A stretch of DNA of 64,000 nucleotides from the NCBI RefSeq assembly GCF_003044275.1, contig NZ_PZPL01000001.1:3224001-3288000 (forward strand), read 5' to 3'. The notes under the pieces are model-generated. The model had not been told where the DNA came from, searched no databases, and worked only from the letters and a program-made list of their open reading frames with translations. Both the position numbers and the translations under genes were made by a program. This stretch comes from Rathayibacter caricis DSM 15933. GTDB lineage: Bacteria; Actinomycetota; Actinomycetes; Actinomycetales; Microbacteriaceae. Positions 1-9,123 of this stretch are shown here, piece after piece (positions within the stretch are counted from its first letter, which is position 1; each line of letters starts with the position of its first letter).

Positions 1-628
1 CGATCGCGTCCGAGTCGATGTCGAGCTCGAGCAGCCGGGCGGCGCGGGCGAGGACCTGGCGCAGCTCGTCCTCGGCGTAGAACTCGAGGTGCGCGGTGAA
101 GCCGAAGCGGTCGCGGAGGGGGTTCGGGAGCAGGCCCGACCGGGTGGTGGCTCCGACGAGCGTGAACGGGGCGAGGTCGAGCGGCACCGACGTCGCTCCG
201 GCGCCCTTGCCGACCATGATGTCGATCCGGAAGTCCTCCATCGCGAGGTAGAGCATCTCCTCGGCGGAGCGGGCCATGCGGTGGATCTCGTCGATGAAGA
301 GGATCTCGCCGGGAAGGAGTGACGACAGGACGGCCGCGAGGTCGCCGGCGTGCTGGATCGCCGGACCGCTCGAGAGGCGCAGCGGCGACGAGCTCTCCTC
401 CGCCACGATCATCGCGAGAGTGGTCTTGCCGAGGCCGGGAGGACCGGCGAGCAGGATGTGGTCGGGCGTCCGCGCCTGCATCGCCGCGGCCTTCAGCAGG
501 AGCTCGAGCTGCCCGCGGACCTTGCGCTGCCCGACGAACTCGCTGAGGCTCTTGGGCCGCAGCGCGCCCTCGAAGGCGATCTCGGCCTCGGAGACGACCT
601 CGGGCCCGAGCAGTCCGTCGCCGCTCAC
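1..628 (-). CDS. ruvB: RuvB Holliday-junction branch-migration ATPase (C-terminus cut by window edge)
   Basis: RuvB is the hexameric AAA+ motor that drives branch migration of Holliday junctions held by RuvA and cut by RuvC. The first 209 codons are present; the rest lies to the left of the window. The GTG start at 628 was chosen because it overlaps the ruvA stop as GTGA. Visible motifs are the Walker [10 protein letters not shown] (about residues 62-70), the Walker B LFIDEIH (110-116) and the sensor-1 stretch GATTRSG (159-165), all in canonical spacing. It is the last gene seen of the ruvC-ruvA-ruvB operon. The family call is certain. Confidence 0.97.
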   Translation of the reverse strand, partial: MSGDGLLGPEVVSEAEIAFEGALRPKSLSEFVGQRKVRGQLELLLKAAAMQARTPDHILLAGPPGLGKTTLAMIVAEESSSPLRLSSGPAIQHAGDLAAVLSSLLPGEILFIDEIHRMARSAEEMLYLAMEDFRIDIMVGKGAGATSVPLDLAPFTLVGATTRSGLLPNPLRDRFGFTAHLEFYAEDELRQVLARAARLLELDIDSDAI

Positions 629-1230
629 GAGCGGGCCGCCGGCCCGAGTCGGGCGAGTGCGAGGCGCAGGAGAGCCTGCACGTTCGCGGCGTCGGACGCC
701 TGGGCGTCGAGGAGGATCTCGTCGACCACCTCGGCCGCGATGCGCTCGGGCCAGCCGAGGCCGACGAGCGCCGACAGCACGCTCTGCGCGGCGGTCGCTC
801 CCGGCCCCGAGCCGCGGGCGGCGCGCGGGCGGACCGCGAGCTTGCCCGCGAGCGACAGGATGATGAGCTTCGCCGTCTTCGGGCCGATGCCCGAGACCTT
901 GCGGAACACCGCGTCGTCCTCGTCGGCGACCGCCTGCGCGATGCGCTCGGGCTCGACGGCCCCGAGGACGCCCAGAGCCGACTTCGGCCCGACTCCGGTC
1001 ACCGCGATGAGGAGCTCGAAGATCTCGAGCTGCTCCTCGTCCGGGAAGCCGTAGAGCGTGAGCGAGTCCTCGCGGACGATGAGCGTGGTCGTGACCGTCG
1101 TCTCGTCGCCGACGCGCATCTCGAGCGCGTGCTGCGGAGTCACGTTGACCGCGTAGCCGACGCCGTGGACGTCGATCACGGCGAGACTCCCGCGGGCGGA
1201 GAGGACGGTGCCGCGGAGGGAGGAGATCAC
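625..1230 (-). CDS. ruvA: RuvA Holliday-junction DNA-binding subunit
   Basis: RuvA binds four-way junctions as a tetramer and loads RuvB. The 201-residue product has the usual length and starts MISSLRGTV. It shows the N-terminal OB fold, two helix-hairpin-helix motifs (around VTGVGPKSA and VSGIGPKTA, about residues 77-85 and 112-120) and a C-terminal domain III that would contact RuvB. The start overlaps the ruvC stop by 4 bases, and the end overlaps the ruvB GTG by 4 bases, so the three genes are almost certainly translated from one transcript. Confidence 0.97.
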   Translation of the reverse strand: MISSLRGTVLSARGSLAVIDVHGVGYAVNVTPQHALEMRVGDETTVTTTLIVREDSLTLYGFPDEEQLEIFELLIAVTGVGPKSALGVLGAVEPERIAQAVADEDDAVFRKVSGIGPKTAKLIILSLAGKLAVRPRAARGSGPGATAAQSVLSALVGLGWPERIAAEVVDEILLDAQASDAANVQALLRLALARLGPAARS

Positions 1231-1811
1231 CGCGTCAGTCTAGATGCTCGAACAGGCGTTCGAGTGGAGGCCTCCGCGGCGCGCCACGCACGCTGCGCCG
1301 GCGTCTCCCCCTCCGTCGCGGACGACGGTCCGGCGGCGAGCGGAGCCCGCCACGCGTGGCAGACCGCGAGAGCCAGCGCATCGGCCGCGTCGGCCGGAGT
1401 CGGAGGCGCGTCCAGGCGGAGCACGCGCTGGATCATCGCGGTGACCTGCCGCTTGTCGGCGGCTCCGTAGCCCGTGACCGCGGCCTTCACCTCGCTCGGC
1501 GTGTGCATGCCGACCGGGAGGGAGCGGCGGGCCGCCGCGACGAGCGCCACTCCGCTGATCTGGGCTATGCCCATGACGGTGCGCACGTTGTTCTGCGCGA
1601 AGACGCGTTCGATCGCGACGGCGTCCGGGCGGTGCTCGTCGAGGAGCGCCTCGATGCCGTCGCCCAGCGCCAGCAGGCGCCGCTCGAGCGGGTCGTCGAC
1701 GGGAGTGCGCAGCACGCTGACGTGCACCAGAGTGGCCCGCCGATCGCGGGCGACGTCGACGATGCCGACGCCGCACCGGGTGAGCCCCGGATCGATCCCG
1801 AGGACGCGCAT
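1227..1811 (-). CDS. ruvC: RuvC Holliday-junction endonuclease
   Basis: RuvC resolves Holliday junctions by symmetrical nicking. The 194-residue protein opens [14 protein letters not shown], with the first catalytic Asp at residue 7. The Glu of AIERVF and the Asp residues of [10 protein letters not shown] complete the acidic cluster of the RNase H-like fold. It is first in ruvC-ruvA-ruvB. It lies 36 bases downstream of the YebC-type gene, so it could be read through from it. The Arg-rich C-terminal tail after the catalytic domain is longer than in E. coli RuvC, which is common in actinobacteria. Confidence 0.96.
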   Translation of the reverse strand: MRVLGIDPGLTRCGVGIVDVARDRRATLVHVSVLRTPVDDPLERRLLALGDGIEALLDEHRPDAVAIERVFAQNNVRTVMGIAQISGVALVAAARRSLPVGMHTPSEVKAAVTGYGAADKRQVTAMIQRVLRLDAPPTPADAADALALAVCHAWRAPLAAGPSSATEGETPAQRAWRAAEASTRTPVRASRLTR

Positions 1812-1847
1812 CAGCGCGCGCCTCCCCGTCGACCCGGGGTCACCGGG

Positions 1848-2609
1848 TCACTCCTCGTTCTCGAGCTCGGCGCGCACCGCAGCGGTGATGTCGAGGTTCG
1901 TGTAGACGTTCTGCACGTCGTCCGAGTCCTCGAGCGCGTCGATCAGCCGGAACACCTTGCGGGCGGTCTCGGCGTCGGCCTCGACCTGGAGCGACGCGAC
2001 GAACTCGACATCGGCTGAGTCGTAGTCGATGCCCGCCTCCTGCAGCGCCGACCGGGCCGGCACGAGCTCGCTCGGCTCGACTCGGACCTCGAAGCTCTCA
2101 CCGTGGTCGAGGACGTCGTCGACGCCGAAGTCGAGGACCGCGCCGAGGACGTCGTCCTCGGTGACGCTCTCGCCGTGGGGCACGCTGATGACGCCCTTGC
2201 GCGCGAAGTTGTAGGCCACGCTGCCCGGGTCGGCCATGGTGCCGCCGTTGCGGGTCATGGCGGTGCGGACGTCGGCCGCCGCGCGGTTCTTGTTGTCGGT
2301 GAGGCACTCGACGAGCAGGGCGATGCCGTTCGGGCCGTACGCCTCGTACATGATCGTCGTGTAGTCGATGACCTCGCCGGTGAGGCCGGCGCCGCGCTTG
2401 ATCGCGCGGTCGATGTTGTCGTTCGGGACCGACGTCTTCTTCGCCTTCTGCACGGCGTCGACGAGCGTCGGGTTGCCGGAGAGGTCGGCTCCGCCGATCT
2501 TGGCGGCGACCTCGATGTTCTTGATCAGCTTGGCGAACGACTTCGCGCGACGCGAGTCCTTGATCGCCTTCTGGTGCTTGGTCGTGGCCCACTTGGAATG
2601 CCCGGACAC
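1848..2609 (-). CDS. YebC/PmpR/TACO1-family protein
   Basis: A 253-residue member of the YebC family, formerly annotated as transcriptional regulators and more recently linked to translation of difficult peptide stretches. It starts with the family signature [15 protein letters not shown] and keeps the internal [14 protein letters not shown] region. The GTG start at 2609 was chosen because it has a GAGGGAG ribosome-binding site and gives exactly the conserved N-terminus. The gene sits just upstream of ruvC, a neighbourhood shared with mycobacteria. About 970 bases of repeat-rich DNA precede it. The family is sure; the molecular role is not shown by the sequence. Confidence 0.93.
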   Translation of the reverse strand: MSGHSKWATTKHQKAIKDSRRAKSFAKLIKNIEVAAKIGGADLSGNPTLVDAVQKAKKTSVPNDNIDRAIKRGAGLTGEVIDYTTIMYEAYGPNGIALLVECLTDNKNRAAADVRTAMTRNGGTMADPGSVAYNFARKGVISVPHGESVTEDDVLGAVLDFGVDDVLDHGESFEVRVEPSELVPARSALQEAGIDYDSADVEFVASLQVEADAETARKVFRLIDALEDSDDVQNVYTNLDITAAVRAELENEE

Positions 2610-2692
2610 GGTGCTCCCTCGGAAAATCGTCGTAATGCGACCCCCGCAGGCGCCGCTGATAGCTGGATCAGTCTAATCCGGAGCCGGCGGTG

Positions 2693-2816
2693 CTGATTCG
2701 GAGCCGGTCCCTGCCCGGCTCCGCGCAGTCGGCTTCCCGAGGCGGTCCCGCAGGTGGAGCGTCCTGCGTCCGGCTACGCCGATCCGCTGACACGCGGATC
2801 GCCGGTTCGCCTGCGC
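2693..2816 (+). repeat. Paired-hairpin intergenic element, copy 1
   Basis: The element begins with hairpin H1 (arms GGAGCCGG at 2700-2707 and CCGGCTCC at 2715-2722, loop of 7). A G/C-rich body with GCAGTCGGCTTCCCGAGG and GGTGGAGCG follows. It ends with hairpin H2 (arms GATCCGC at 2781-2787 and GCGGATC at 2794-2800, loop of 6) followed by GGTTCGCCT. It is nearly identical to copy 2, which starts about 210 bases to the right. The H1 end faces the 5' side of the YebC-type gene. Confidence 0.85.
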
Positions 2817-2908
2817 CTTTGAGGGAGCCGACCCCGCGCGGCTCCACGCAATCACGGCGCCCACTCGGAGCCGGTCCCCGACCGGCTCCGCGCAGTCGAC
2901 GGCGCCCA

Positions 2909-3033
2909 TTCGGAGCCGGTCCCTGCCCAGCTCCGCGCAGTCGGCTTCCCGGAGTGGTCGCGCAGGTGGAGCGACCTACGTCCGGCTACGCCGATCCGCT
3001 CGCACGCGGATCGGCGGTTCGCCTCGCGCGGTG
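2909..3033 (+). repeat. Paired-hairpin intergenic element, copy 2
   Basis: Same orientation and order as copy 1: ATTCGGAGCCGGTCCCTG at the left, the GCAGTCGGCTTCCC body, then H2 with arms GCCGATCCGC (2990-2999) and GCGGATCGGC (3006-3015), which is a perfect 10-bp stem. A partial third H1-like unit (TCGGAGCCGGTCCCC) lies between copies 1 and 2 near 2866-2890, so the H1 module alone has been duplicated. Confidence 0.85.
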
Positions 3034-3107
3034 ACCGGGCTGCCGCTCGAAGGACAGAGTCCGATGCGGGCGTCGGGGCCAGGACGCTGCCGCAGGATCG
3101 GGAAGGT

Positions 3108-3147
3108 GGGTCTCGATACGGCGCTGCGCGCCTACTCGACCAGCAGT
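3108..3147 (+). repeat. TCGATACG...ACTCGACC stem-loop repeat, copy 1
   Basis: A 40-base unit with the frame GGTCTCGATAC ... CTACTCGACCAGC around a small stem-loop GGCGC-tgc-GCGCC. The same frame with a different but still paired stem occurs at 3256, 3356 and 42739. I recognise this frame as a frequent intergenic repeat in Microbacteriaceae; that is recollection, not a search. Confidence 0.8.
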
Positions 3148-3255
3148 GGGGGGTGTGGCCCTGAAGCAGCGGCGGTGGGATGCCGGACGGACGGACGCGG
3201 CGTCGGCTCCCGCACGATCGGTGAGGGTGGGCATCCTTGGAAGCGATCCCGACCT

Positions 3256-3299
3256 CCTTGCTGGTCGAGTAGCCCCGAAGGGGCGTATCGAGACCCACG
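3256..3299 (-). repeat. TCGATACG...ACTCGACC stem-loop repeat, copy 2 (inverted)
   Basis: Inverted copy reading CTGGTCGAGTAG ... GTATCGAGACC on the plus strand. The central stem-loop is GCCCC-gaa-GGGGC. The stem bases differ from copy 1 on both sides, so pairing is preserved. Confidence 0.8.
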
Positions 3300-3355
3300 T
3301 CTTTCAGAAGATCCGCCATTTCCCCGCCCCGCGCCGGCACCGAAGGCGCCCCCTC

Positions 3356-3394
3356 CGCTCGATACGGCGCTGCGTGCCTGCTCGACCAACAGGA
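3356..3394 (+). repeat. TCGATACG...CTCGACC stem-loop repeat, copy 3
   Basis: Direct-orientation copy (CGCTCGATACGG ... CTGCTCGACCAACAGG) with the stem GGCGC-tgc-GTGCC, which keeps pairing through one G-U. It is slightly more diverged than copies 1 and 2. Confidence 0.7.
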
Positions 3395-3436
3395 GGCAGT
3401 GTCCCGACTGGCAGGGGCCGGATCGGCGACCACCCG

Positions 3437-3553
3437 CGAGCCGAATCGGCGATTCGCGTGCCAGCGAATCGCCCTAGGCGGACGCCGGACGCTCCATCCG
3501 CGCGACCACGCCGCGAAGCCGACCGCGCCGAGCCGGGCAAGGACCGGCTCGGA
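3437..3553 (-). repeat. Paired-hairpin intergenic element, copy 3
   Basis: Minus-orientation copy. H2 lies at 3448-3473 with perfect 10-bp arms GGCGATTCGC and GCGAATCGCC around the loop gtgcca. H1 (CGAGCCGGGCAAGGACCGG) lies at about 3535-3553, just past the 3' end of the Fpg/Nei gene and its own terminator. Compared with copies 1 and 2, the H2 stem carries C-to-T and G-to-A changes on opposite arms that keep the pairing. Confidence 0.8.
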
Positions 3554-3554
3554 C

Positions 3555-3601
3555 GCGGTTGCTGAAGCAGCCGGCTGCGCCGGCTACTTCAGCAACCGCG
3601 A
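3555..3601 (-). terminator. Terminator-like inverted repeat overlapping the Fpg/Nei stop codon
   Basis: Two 22-base arms (3555-3576 and 3580-3601) separated by 3 bases. In the minus-strand transcript the only imperfect pair is a U-G at the first base of the TAG stop codon; the other 21 pairs are Watson-Crick. The upstream arm is made of the last codons and the stop of the Fpg/Nei gene. There is no U-tract, which is normal for actinobacterial terminators. Confidence 0.75.
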
Positions 3602-4444
3602 GAGAACACGGTCCGCGAGGGGCTTCCCGTTGGTCTGGCAGGTGGGGCAGTACTGGAGGGTGGAGTCGGCGAAGATCACCTGGCGGATCGTGTCGTCGCA
3701 GACGGGGCAGGCCTCGCCGGTCCGGCCGTGCACGCGCATGCCGAGCTTCTTCTCCTTCTTGAGGTCGGCGGCGTGCAGCCCCTCGGCACGGCCGAGCGCC
3801 TCCTCGAGGGTGTAGCGCAGCGCCGAGTAGAGGCGGTCGAGCTCCTCGGCGGTGAGGGTAGCGGGCTTGAACGGCGACATGCGGGCGACGTGCAGGATCT
3901 CGTCGGAGTAGGCGTTGCCGATGCCGGCGATCCGCGACTGGTCGCGCAGCACGCCCTTCAGCTGGGCACGACCGGCGGTCGCCAGGATCGCACCGAGGAT
4001 CTCGCGGGTGAAGGCGGGGTCCAGCGGATCGGGTCCGAGCCGGGCCGCGCGGTCGACGTCGCGCGGGTCGGCGACGATCGAGAGGGCGAGGCTCTTCCTC
4101 GTGCCGGCCTCGGTCACGTCGATCCCGGAGCCGTCCTCGAGGACGAAGCGGGCGGCGAGCGGTCCGCGGCCGGGCTTCACGGGAGCCGTCGGCCGCTCGG
4201 GGCGCCAGCGCACCCAGCCCGCGCGGGCCAGATGCAGGAGCACGTGCGCGTCACCCACCGCGAAGTCGAGGAACTTGCCGTGCCGCTCGACTCCGTGCAC
4301 CGGCTGCCCGGCAAGGGAGGACGGAGGGATCGCGACGGTCTTGAGCGCCGAGATCGCGAACACGTCGAGCCGCTCGAGGACGTGACCGCCGAGCCGCCCG
4401 TCGAGATCGCGCGCGAGCGCCTGCACTTCGGGGAGTTCGGGCAT
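3584..4444 (-). CDS. Fpg/Nei-family DNA glycosylase/AP lyase
   Basis: Base-excision repair glycosylase. The ATG at 4444 was chosen over an upstream in-frame ATG because it exposes MPELPEV, and the family needs Pro at position 2 as the catalytic nucleophile and Glu at position 3. The 286-residue protein has the family's Lys in VERHGKFLDF, the helix-two-turn-helix region with QSRIAGIGNAYSDEIL, and a C-terminal zinc finger (CPVC ... CPTC). Overall it looks like the actinobacterial Fpg-like branch rather than classical MutM, so I leave the symbol blank. It lies between pdxT and the YebC gene, and its terminator overlaps the stop codon. Confidence 0.9.
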   Translation of the reverse strand: MPELPEVQALARDLDGRLGGHVLERLDVFAISALKTVAIPPSSLAGQPVHGVERHGKFLDFAVGDAHVLLHLARAGWVRWRPERPTAPVKPGRGPLAARFVLEDGSGIDVTEAGTRKSLALSIVADPRDVDRAARLGPDPLDPAFTREILGAILATAGRAQLKGVLRDQSRIAGIGNAYSDEILHVARMSPFKPATLTAEELDRLYSALRYTLEEALGRAEGLHAADLKKEKKLGMRVHGRTGEACPVCDDTIRQVIFADSTLQYCPTCQTNGKPLADRVLSRLLK

Positions 4445-4493
4445 GGCCCTACCCTGCCGCGCACCACCGACGCGGTCCACCCCCGCGCGACGG

Positions 4494-5150
4494 TCAGGCT
4501 CCGAAGCGCGTCGCCGCGACCTTCCGCAGGAACAGCTCGTGGAAGCGGTAGTCGCCCGTGATCTCCGGGTGGAACGACGTGCCCATCAGGTTGCCCTGCT
4601 CGACCGCGACGACCCGGCCGTCCGCGATCGCGGCGAGGGCGGTCGCCCGCTCCCCCAGCTCCTCCACGATGGGCGCGCGGATGAAGACCGCATGCACGGG
4701 AGGGTCGCCGATCACCGGCACGTCGAGGTCGGTCTCGAAGGAGTCGAGCTGGTTGCCGAAGGCGTTGCGGCGCACGGTCACGTCGAGGCCGCCGAAGCTG
4801 TGCTGGCCCTCGATCCGGTCGAGCACGCGGTCGGCGAGCATGATTAGGCCGGCGCAGGTGCCGTAGGCGGGCAGGCCCGCCGCGATCGCCTCGCCGATCG
4901 GCTCCGCGAGTCCGAAGAGCCGCGAGAGCTTGTCCATGACCGTCGACTCGCCGCCGGGGATGATGAGGCCGGCGACCGAGGCGAGCTCGGCCGGGCGGCG
5001 CACGAGCACCACCTCCGCGCCGAGCTCGCGCAGCACGGCCGCGTGCTCGCGGAAGTCGCCCTGGAGCGCCAGGACGCCGACCCGGAGCCCCTCGAGGGAC
5101 TCGCGGGTCTCGCCCTCCCCCGCGACGCGGGGCCCGGTGCTACCAGCCAC
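4494..5150 (-). CDS. pdxT: PdxT glutaminase subunit of pyridoxal 5'-phosphate synthase
   Basis: PdxT hydrolyses glutamine and passes ammonia to PdxS in the deoxyxylulose-independent vitamin B6 pathway. The 218-residue class I glutamine amidotransferase shows the oxyanion strand [12 protein letters not shown], the nucleophile Cys in YGTCAGLI and the His-Glu pair in SFHPE near the end. The N-terminus carries about 22 residues before VGVLALQGD, longer than usual, so an internal start is possible. The annotated start overlaps the end of pdxS by 11 bases, which indicates coupled translation. Confidence 0.95.
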   Translation of the reverse strand: MAGSTGPRVAGEGETRESLEGLRVGVLALQGDFREHAAVLRELGAEVVLVRRPAELASVAGLIIPGGESTVMDKLSRLFGLAEPIGEAIAAGLPAYGTCAGLIMLADRVLDRIEGQHSFGGLDVTVRRNAFGNQLDSFETDLDVPVIGDPPVHAVFIRAPIVEELGERATALAAIADGRVVAVEQGNLMGTSFHPEITGDYRFHELFLRKVAATRFGA

Positions 5151-6060
5151 GCTCGGAGAGGCGGTGCGGCGCGGGGACGTCGGACACGTTGATGCCGACC
5201 ATCGCCTCGCCGAGTCCGCGGGACGCCTCCGCGATGACCTTCGCGTCGTCGTAGAAGGTGGTCGCCTTGACGATCGCCGCGGCGCGCTTGGCCGGGTCGC
5301 CCGACTTGAAGATGCCGGAACCGACGAAGACGCCGTCGGCGCCGAGCTGCATCATGAGCGCCGCGTCGGCCGGAGTGGCCACGCCACCGGCCGTGAACAG
5401 CACGACCGGGAGCTTGCCGGTCTGCGCGATCTCGGCGACGAGGTCGTAGGGCGCCTGCAGCTCCTTGGCCGCGACGTACAGCTCGTCCTTGGTCATCGCC
5501 TTGAGGCGGTTCACCTCGGCCGAGATGGTGCGGATGTGCTTGGTGGCCTCGGAGACGTCGCCGGTGCCGGCCTCCCCCTTGGAGCGGATCATCGCCGCGC
5601 CCTCGGTGATGCGGCGCAGCGCCTCGCCCAGGTTGGTCGCTCCGCAGACGAAGGGGACGGTGAACTTCCACTTGTCGATGTGGTTCACGTAGTCGGCCGG
5701 CGAGAGGACCTCGGACTCGTCGATGTAGTCGACGCCGAGCTCCGAGAGCACCTGCGCCTCGACGAAGTGGCCGATACGGGCCTTCGCCATGACGGGGATC
5801 GAGACGGAGGAGACGATCGCGTCGATCAGGTCGGGGTCGCTCATCCGCGCGACTCCGCCCTGCGAGCGGATGTCGGCCGGGACGCGCTCGAGCGCCATGA
5901 CGGCGACGGCGCCGGCGTCCTCGGCGATGCGGGCCTGCTCGGCCGTGACGACGTCCATGATCACGCCGCCCTTGAGCATCTCGGCGAGACCGCGCTTGAC
6001 GCGGCTGGAGCCGAACTGCTCGGACGCGGCGGAGGAGGAGGGAGTGGTGGTGTCGGTCAT
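5140..6060 (-). CDS. pdxS: PdxS pyridoxal 5'-phosphate synthase subunit
   Basis: PdxS is the dodecameric synthase that condenses a pentose phosphate, a triose phosphate and PdxT-derived ammonia into pyridoxal phosphate. It has 306 residues, the standard length. The family sequences [28 protein letters not shown], the Lys-bearing [14 protein letters not shown] and [11 protein letters not shown] are all present. It is the first gene of pdxST and starts 177 bases after the end of the HIT gene. That gap contains a 24-base tandem repeat. Confidence 0.97.
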   Translation of the reverse strand: MTDTTTPSSSAASEQFGSSRVKRGLAEMLKGGVIMDVVTAEQARIAEDAGAVAVMALERVPADIRSQGGVARMSDPDLIDAIVSSVSIPVMAKARIGHFVEAQVLSELGVDYIDESEVLSPADYVNHIDKWKFTVPFVCGATNLGEALRRITEGAAMIRSKGEAGTGDVSEATKHIRTISAEVNRLKAMTKDELYVAAKELQAPYDLVAEIAQTGKLPVVLFTAGGVATPADAALMMQLGADGVFVGSGIFKSGDPAKRAAAIVKATTFYDDAKVIAEASRGLGEAMVGINVSDVPAPHRLSERGW

Positions 6061-6094
6061 GATCGCGGGTCCTGTTTCTCTGCTGTGTCTCCAG

Positions 6095-6160
6095 CCGACG
6101 GCTGGGCTCTGTCGCCCGCCGACGGCTGGGCTCTGTCTGGGGCCGACGGCCGGGCGGCGT
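6095..6160. repeat. 24-bp tandem repeat ahead of pdxS
   Basis: Three units with an exact 24-base period, marked by GACGG at 6097, 6121 and 6145. Units 1 and 2 share GCCGACGGCTGGGCTCTGTC exactly, and unit 3 is diverged. Unit 1 can also fold (CCAGCC-gac-GGCTGG). It lies in the pdxS leader, downstream of the HIT gene on the same strand, so it could act in termination or attenuation; nothing proves this. Confidence 0.75.
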
Positions 6161-6237
6161 CTCGCGTCGGAGGCGCTGCCGCACGTGCCGCCGACAGCGC
6201 CGTCCAGTCTACCGAGGTCCGCCTGCGCGGACCCCGC

Positions 6238-6792
6238 CTACTCGGCGGGCCAGGCGGCGGCGATGCTCGCGCGGACGTCGCCCAGGAGCTGCGGCAGCGC
6301 CTTCGTCCGGGCGATGATCGGGAAGAAGTTCGCGTCGGTCGCCCAGCGCGGAACCACGTGCTGGTGCAGATGCGCGGCGATCCCGGCTCCGGCGACCGCG
6401 CCCTGGTTCATCCCGAGGTTGAAGCCGTCGTTGTTCGACACCTCGCGGATCACGCGCATCGCGGTCTGCGTGAGGGCGCCGATCTCGGCCACTTCTTCCG
6501 GGGTGGCCTCGTCGTACAGCGGGATGTGGCGGTACGGGCAGACGAGGAGGTGGCCGGAGTTGTACGGGAAGAGGTTGAGCAGCACGTACGCGTGCTCGCC
6601 GCGGGCGACGATCAGCGCCTCCTCGTCGCTCAGCGTGGGCGCGACGCAGAACGGGCAGTCGTCGGCTCCGGGCTGCCCCTTCTGGATGTAGACCATGCGG
6701 TGCGGGGTCCACAGGCGCTGGAACTCGTCGGGGACGCCCGCGAGGTGCGCCGACCCCTCCGCTCCCTCGGGGACGAGCTCGTCCACGCTCAC
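6238..6792 (-). CDS. HIT-family nucleotide hydrolase/phosphorylase
   Basis: A 184-residue histidine-triad protein. It has CPFC followed by a long HIT fold ending in the active-site triad [10 protein letters not shown], and belongs with the actinobacterial proteins next to thrS that act on diadenosine polyphosphates (Rv2613c type). The GTG start at 6792 overlaps the thrS stop by 4 bases (GTGA) and was chosen for that reason. Coupling to thrS makes sense if it removes Ap4A made by aminoacyl-tRNA synthetases; that link is inference. Confidence 0.92.
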   Translation of the reverse strand: MSVDELVPEGAEGSAHLAGVPDEFQRLWTPHRMVYIQKGQPGADDCPFCVAPTLSDEEALIVARGEHAYVLLNLFPYNSGHLLVCPYRHIPLYDEATPEEVAEIGALTQTAMRVIREVSNNDGFNLGMNQGAVAGAGIAAHLHQHVVPRWATDANFFPIIARTKALPQLLGDVRASIAAAWPAE

Positions 6793-8792
6793 ACCTGCGC
6801 CTTCGACGCGATCGCCTCGCGGATGCGCGCCACGGCGTCGGCGACGGGGATGCCGTTCTCCTGGGTGCCGTCGCGGAAGCGGAAGCTGACCGCGCCGGCG
6901 TCGCGGTCCTTCTCGCCGACGATGATCTGGAACGGCACCTTCTGCAGCGTGGCGTTGCGGATCTTCTTCTGCATCCGGTCGCTGGAGTAGTCGATCTCGG
7001 CGCGGACGCCGGCACGCTTGAGCTCGCCCACGACCTCCTCGAGGTAGGGCAGGTACTCGTCCGCGATCGGGATGCCGACGACCTGCACGGGCGAGAGCCA
7101 GACGGGGAACGCCCCGGCGTAGTGCTCGGTGAGGATCGCGAAGAAGCGCTCGATCGAGCCGAACAGCGCGCGGTGGATCATCACGGGGCGCTTCTTGGTG
7201 CCGTCGGACGCGGTGTACTCCAGCTCGAAGCGCTCGGGCTGGTTGAAGTCGAGCTGGATCGTCGACATCTGCCAGGTACGGCCGATCGCGTCGCGCGCCT
7301 GCACCGAGATCTTCGGACCGTAGAACGCGGCTCCGCCCGGATCCGGGACCAGCTCGAGACCCGACTCCACCGCGACCGCGCGGAGCGACTCGATGGCCGC
7401 CTCCCACTGCTCGGGGGCGCCGACGAACTTCGGGTTGCCCTCCTCGTTGGTGGAGAGTTCGAGGTAGAAGTCGTTGAGGCCGTAGTCGCGGAGGACCTGG
7501 AGCACGAACTCGAGGTTGCGGGTGAGCTCCGCCGCCACGTCCTCCTGCGTCACGTAGATGTGCGCGTCGTCCTGGGTGAGCCCGCGCACGCGGGTGAGGC
7601 CCTGCAGGGTCCCGCTCTTCTCGTAGCGGTAGACGGTGCCGAACTCGGCCAGGCGCAGGGGCAGCTCGCGGTAGCTGCGGCCGCGCGAGCGGAAGATCAG
7701 GTTGTGGAACGGGCAGTTCATGGGCTTGAGGTAGTAGTCCTGGCCCTGGCGGGTGACGTTGCCGTCCTCGTCCTGCAGCTCGTCGAGGTGCATCGGGGGG
7801 AACATGCCCTCGGAGTACCACTGCAGGTGCCCGCTGGTGGTGAAGAGGTCGCCCTTGGTGATGTGCGGCGTGTAGACGAGCTCGTAGTCGTGCGCGAGCA
7901 GCTGCTCCCGCATGTACTGCTCGATCTCGTAGCGGATGATGCCGCCCTTGGGGTGGAACACCGCGAGACCGGAGCCGATCTCGTCCGGGAACGAGAACAG
8001 GTCGAGCTCGTGCCCGAGCTTGCGGTGATCGCGGCGCGCGGCCTCCTCGAGGCGGGCCTGGTGCGCGCGCAGCTCGTCCTTCGTCGGCCAGGCCGTGCCG
8101 TAGACGCGCTGCAGCTGGGGGTTCTTCTCGGAGCCGCGCCAGTAGGCCGCGGCGTTGCGGGTGAGCGCGTAGCCGTTGCCGATCATGCGGGTGTTGGGCA
8201 GGTGCGGACCGCGGCAGAGGTCCTTCCAGACCGTCTCGCCCGAGCGCGGGTCGACGTTGTCGTAGATCGTCAGCTCGGCGCCGCCGACCTCGACGGACTC
8301 CTCGTCACCACCGCCGCCCTTGATTCCGATGAGCTCCAGCTTGTAGGGCTCGCCGGACAGCTCGGCGCGGGCCTCGTCCTCGGTCACCACACGGCGCACG
8401 AAGCGCTGCCCCTGGCGGACGATGCGGTCCATCGCCTTCTCGAGCGCCTTCATCGCCTCGGGCGTGAAGGGCTCCTCGACGTCGAAGTCGTAGTAGAAGC
8501 CGTCGGTGACGGGCGGGCCGATGCCCAGCTTCGCGTCCGGGTTGATCTGCTGCACCGCCTGGGCGAGCACGTGCGCCGCGGAGTGGCGGAGGATGTTCAG
8601 CCCGTCCGGCGAGGAGATCAGGACCGGCTCGATGCGGTCGCCCGGCACGACGTCGGCGGCCAGGTCCTTCAGCTCGCCGTTGACCCGGATCGCGACGACG
8701 GCCCGGTCGGAGAAGTGCGTGAAGCCCGTCCCGGCCTCGGTCACCACCGCGACGGACTCGTTCTCGGACGGATTCGACGGTTCGTTCGACAC
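6789..8792 (-). CDS. thrS: Threonyl-tRNA synthetase
   Basis: Charges tRNA-Thr and edits misacylated serine. The 667-residue protein has an N-terminal TGS-like segment, then the editing domain ([10 protein letters not shown]). The class II core follows, with zinc ligands in [17 protein letters not shown] and [11 protein letters not shown], and then an anticodon-binding domain. The GTG at 8792 was chosen over a much longer open frame because GAGGAG lies 9 bases upstream and the protein then starts with a short acidic tail before the TGS region. It is first in thrS-HIT-pdxS-pdxT. Confidence 0.96.
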   Translation of the reverse strand: MSNEPSNPSENESVAVVTEAGTGFTHFSDRAVVAIRVNGELKDLAADVVPGDRIEPVLISSPDGLNILRHSAAHVLAQAVQQINPDAKLGIGPPVTDGFYYDFDVEEPFTPEAMKALEKAMDRIVRQGQRFVRRVVTEDEARAELSGEPYKLELIGIKGGGGDEESVEVGGAELTIYDNVDPRSGETVWKDLCRGPHLPNTRMIGNGYALTRNAAAYWRGSEKNPQLQRVYGTAWPTKDELRAHQARLEEAARRDHRKLGHELDLFSFPDEIGSGLAVFHPKGGIIRYEIEQYMREQLLAHDYELVYTPHITKGDLFTTSGHLQWYSEGMFPPMHLDELQDEDGNVTRQGQDYYLKPMNCPFHNLIFRSRGRSYRELPLRLAEFGTVYRYEKSGTLQGLTRVRGLTQDDAHIYVTQEDVAAELTRNLEFVLQVLRDYGLNDFYLELSTNEEGNPKFVGAPEQWEAAIESLRAVAVESGLELVPDPGGAAFYGPKISVQARDAIGRTWQMSTIQLDFNQPERFELEYTASDGTKKRPVMIHRALFGSIERFFAILTEHYAGAFPVWLSPVQVVGIPIADEYLPYLEEVVGELKRAGVRAEIDYSSDRMQKKIRNATLQKVPFQIIVGEKDRDAGAVSFRFRDGTQENGIPVADAVARIREAIASKAQV

Positions 8793-8889
8793 GCGCGGAC
8801 ACTCCTCAGGGCTTCGCCAACCCCTCGACTTTAGTCGCCCGTGTGCGCCGGGACGTTCCGGAGCCGGCTGCGGCAGCGACGGACGCACG

Positions 8890-9123
8890 TCAGCCGAGCA
8901 CGGCCCGGACGCGCTCGTCCAGACCGCGGAGGGCGTCGACGAGCTCGCCGCGGTCGGCCCCGTCGAGCAGCAGGTCGTTCTGCACGAGGTGGCGCACGAG
9001 GACGGCCTCGACCCCCTCGGGGAGGGCGTCCGAGACGAGGGCGCCCTCGAGGACGGCGAGGACCGCCACCACCGCGAGGGCGTCGTCGACGGAGAGCGGC
9101 AGCGCGCTGCGGTCCGTGTCCAT
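8890..9123 (-). CDS. Small acidic helical protein, related to the one at 9956-10147
   Basis: A 77-residue product of unknown function, predicted all-helical and acidic. It resembles the 63-residue protein on the other side of the TetR gene: both contain LEG-x-LV-x-DAL in the first half and a Leu/Asp/Arg-rich LxDAL-x-RL end. It is divergent from the TetR gene, whose operator lies 180 bases upstream of its start. The ribosome-binding site is weak (GGATCGGAT), so the start is uncertain. The paralogy supports it being real. Confidence 0.6.
   Translation of the reverse strand: MDTDRSALPLSVDDALAVVAVLAVLEGALVSDALPEGVEAVLVRHLVQNDLLLDGADRGELVDALRGLDERVRAVLG

Larger units (their letters stand above)
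2610..3554. other. Gene-free repeat-rich gap between the Fpg/Nei gene and the YebC gene
   Basis: About 945 bases without a credible gene. The short open frames here have no ribosome-binding site, run in all directions and are built from repeat units. The gap holds three copies of the paired-hairpin element (two in plus orientation near 2693 and 2909, one in minus orientation near 3437). It also holds three copies of the shorter TCGATACG...ACTCGACC repeat (near 3108, 3256 and 3356). A promoter for the YebC gene must lie at the left end, but I cannot place it securely. Confidence 0.8.

Noticed and set aside
2673..3565. Several open frames of 60-190 codons in the YebC-upstream gap
   Set aside because: They consist of repeat units, overlap each other in both directions, lack ribosome-binding sites, and the same translations recur in the other repeat gaps.
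6061..6237. Riboswitch ahead of pdxS
   Set aside because: Only tandem repeats and a simple hairpin are visible; no known aptamer core is recognisable.
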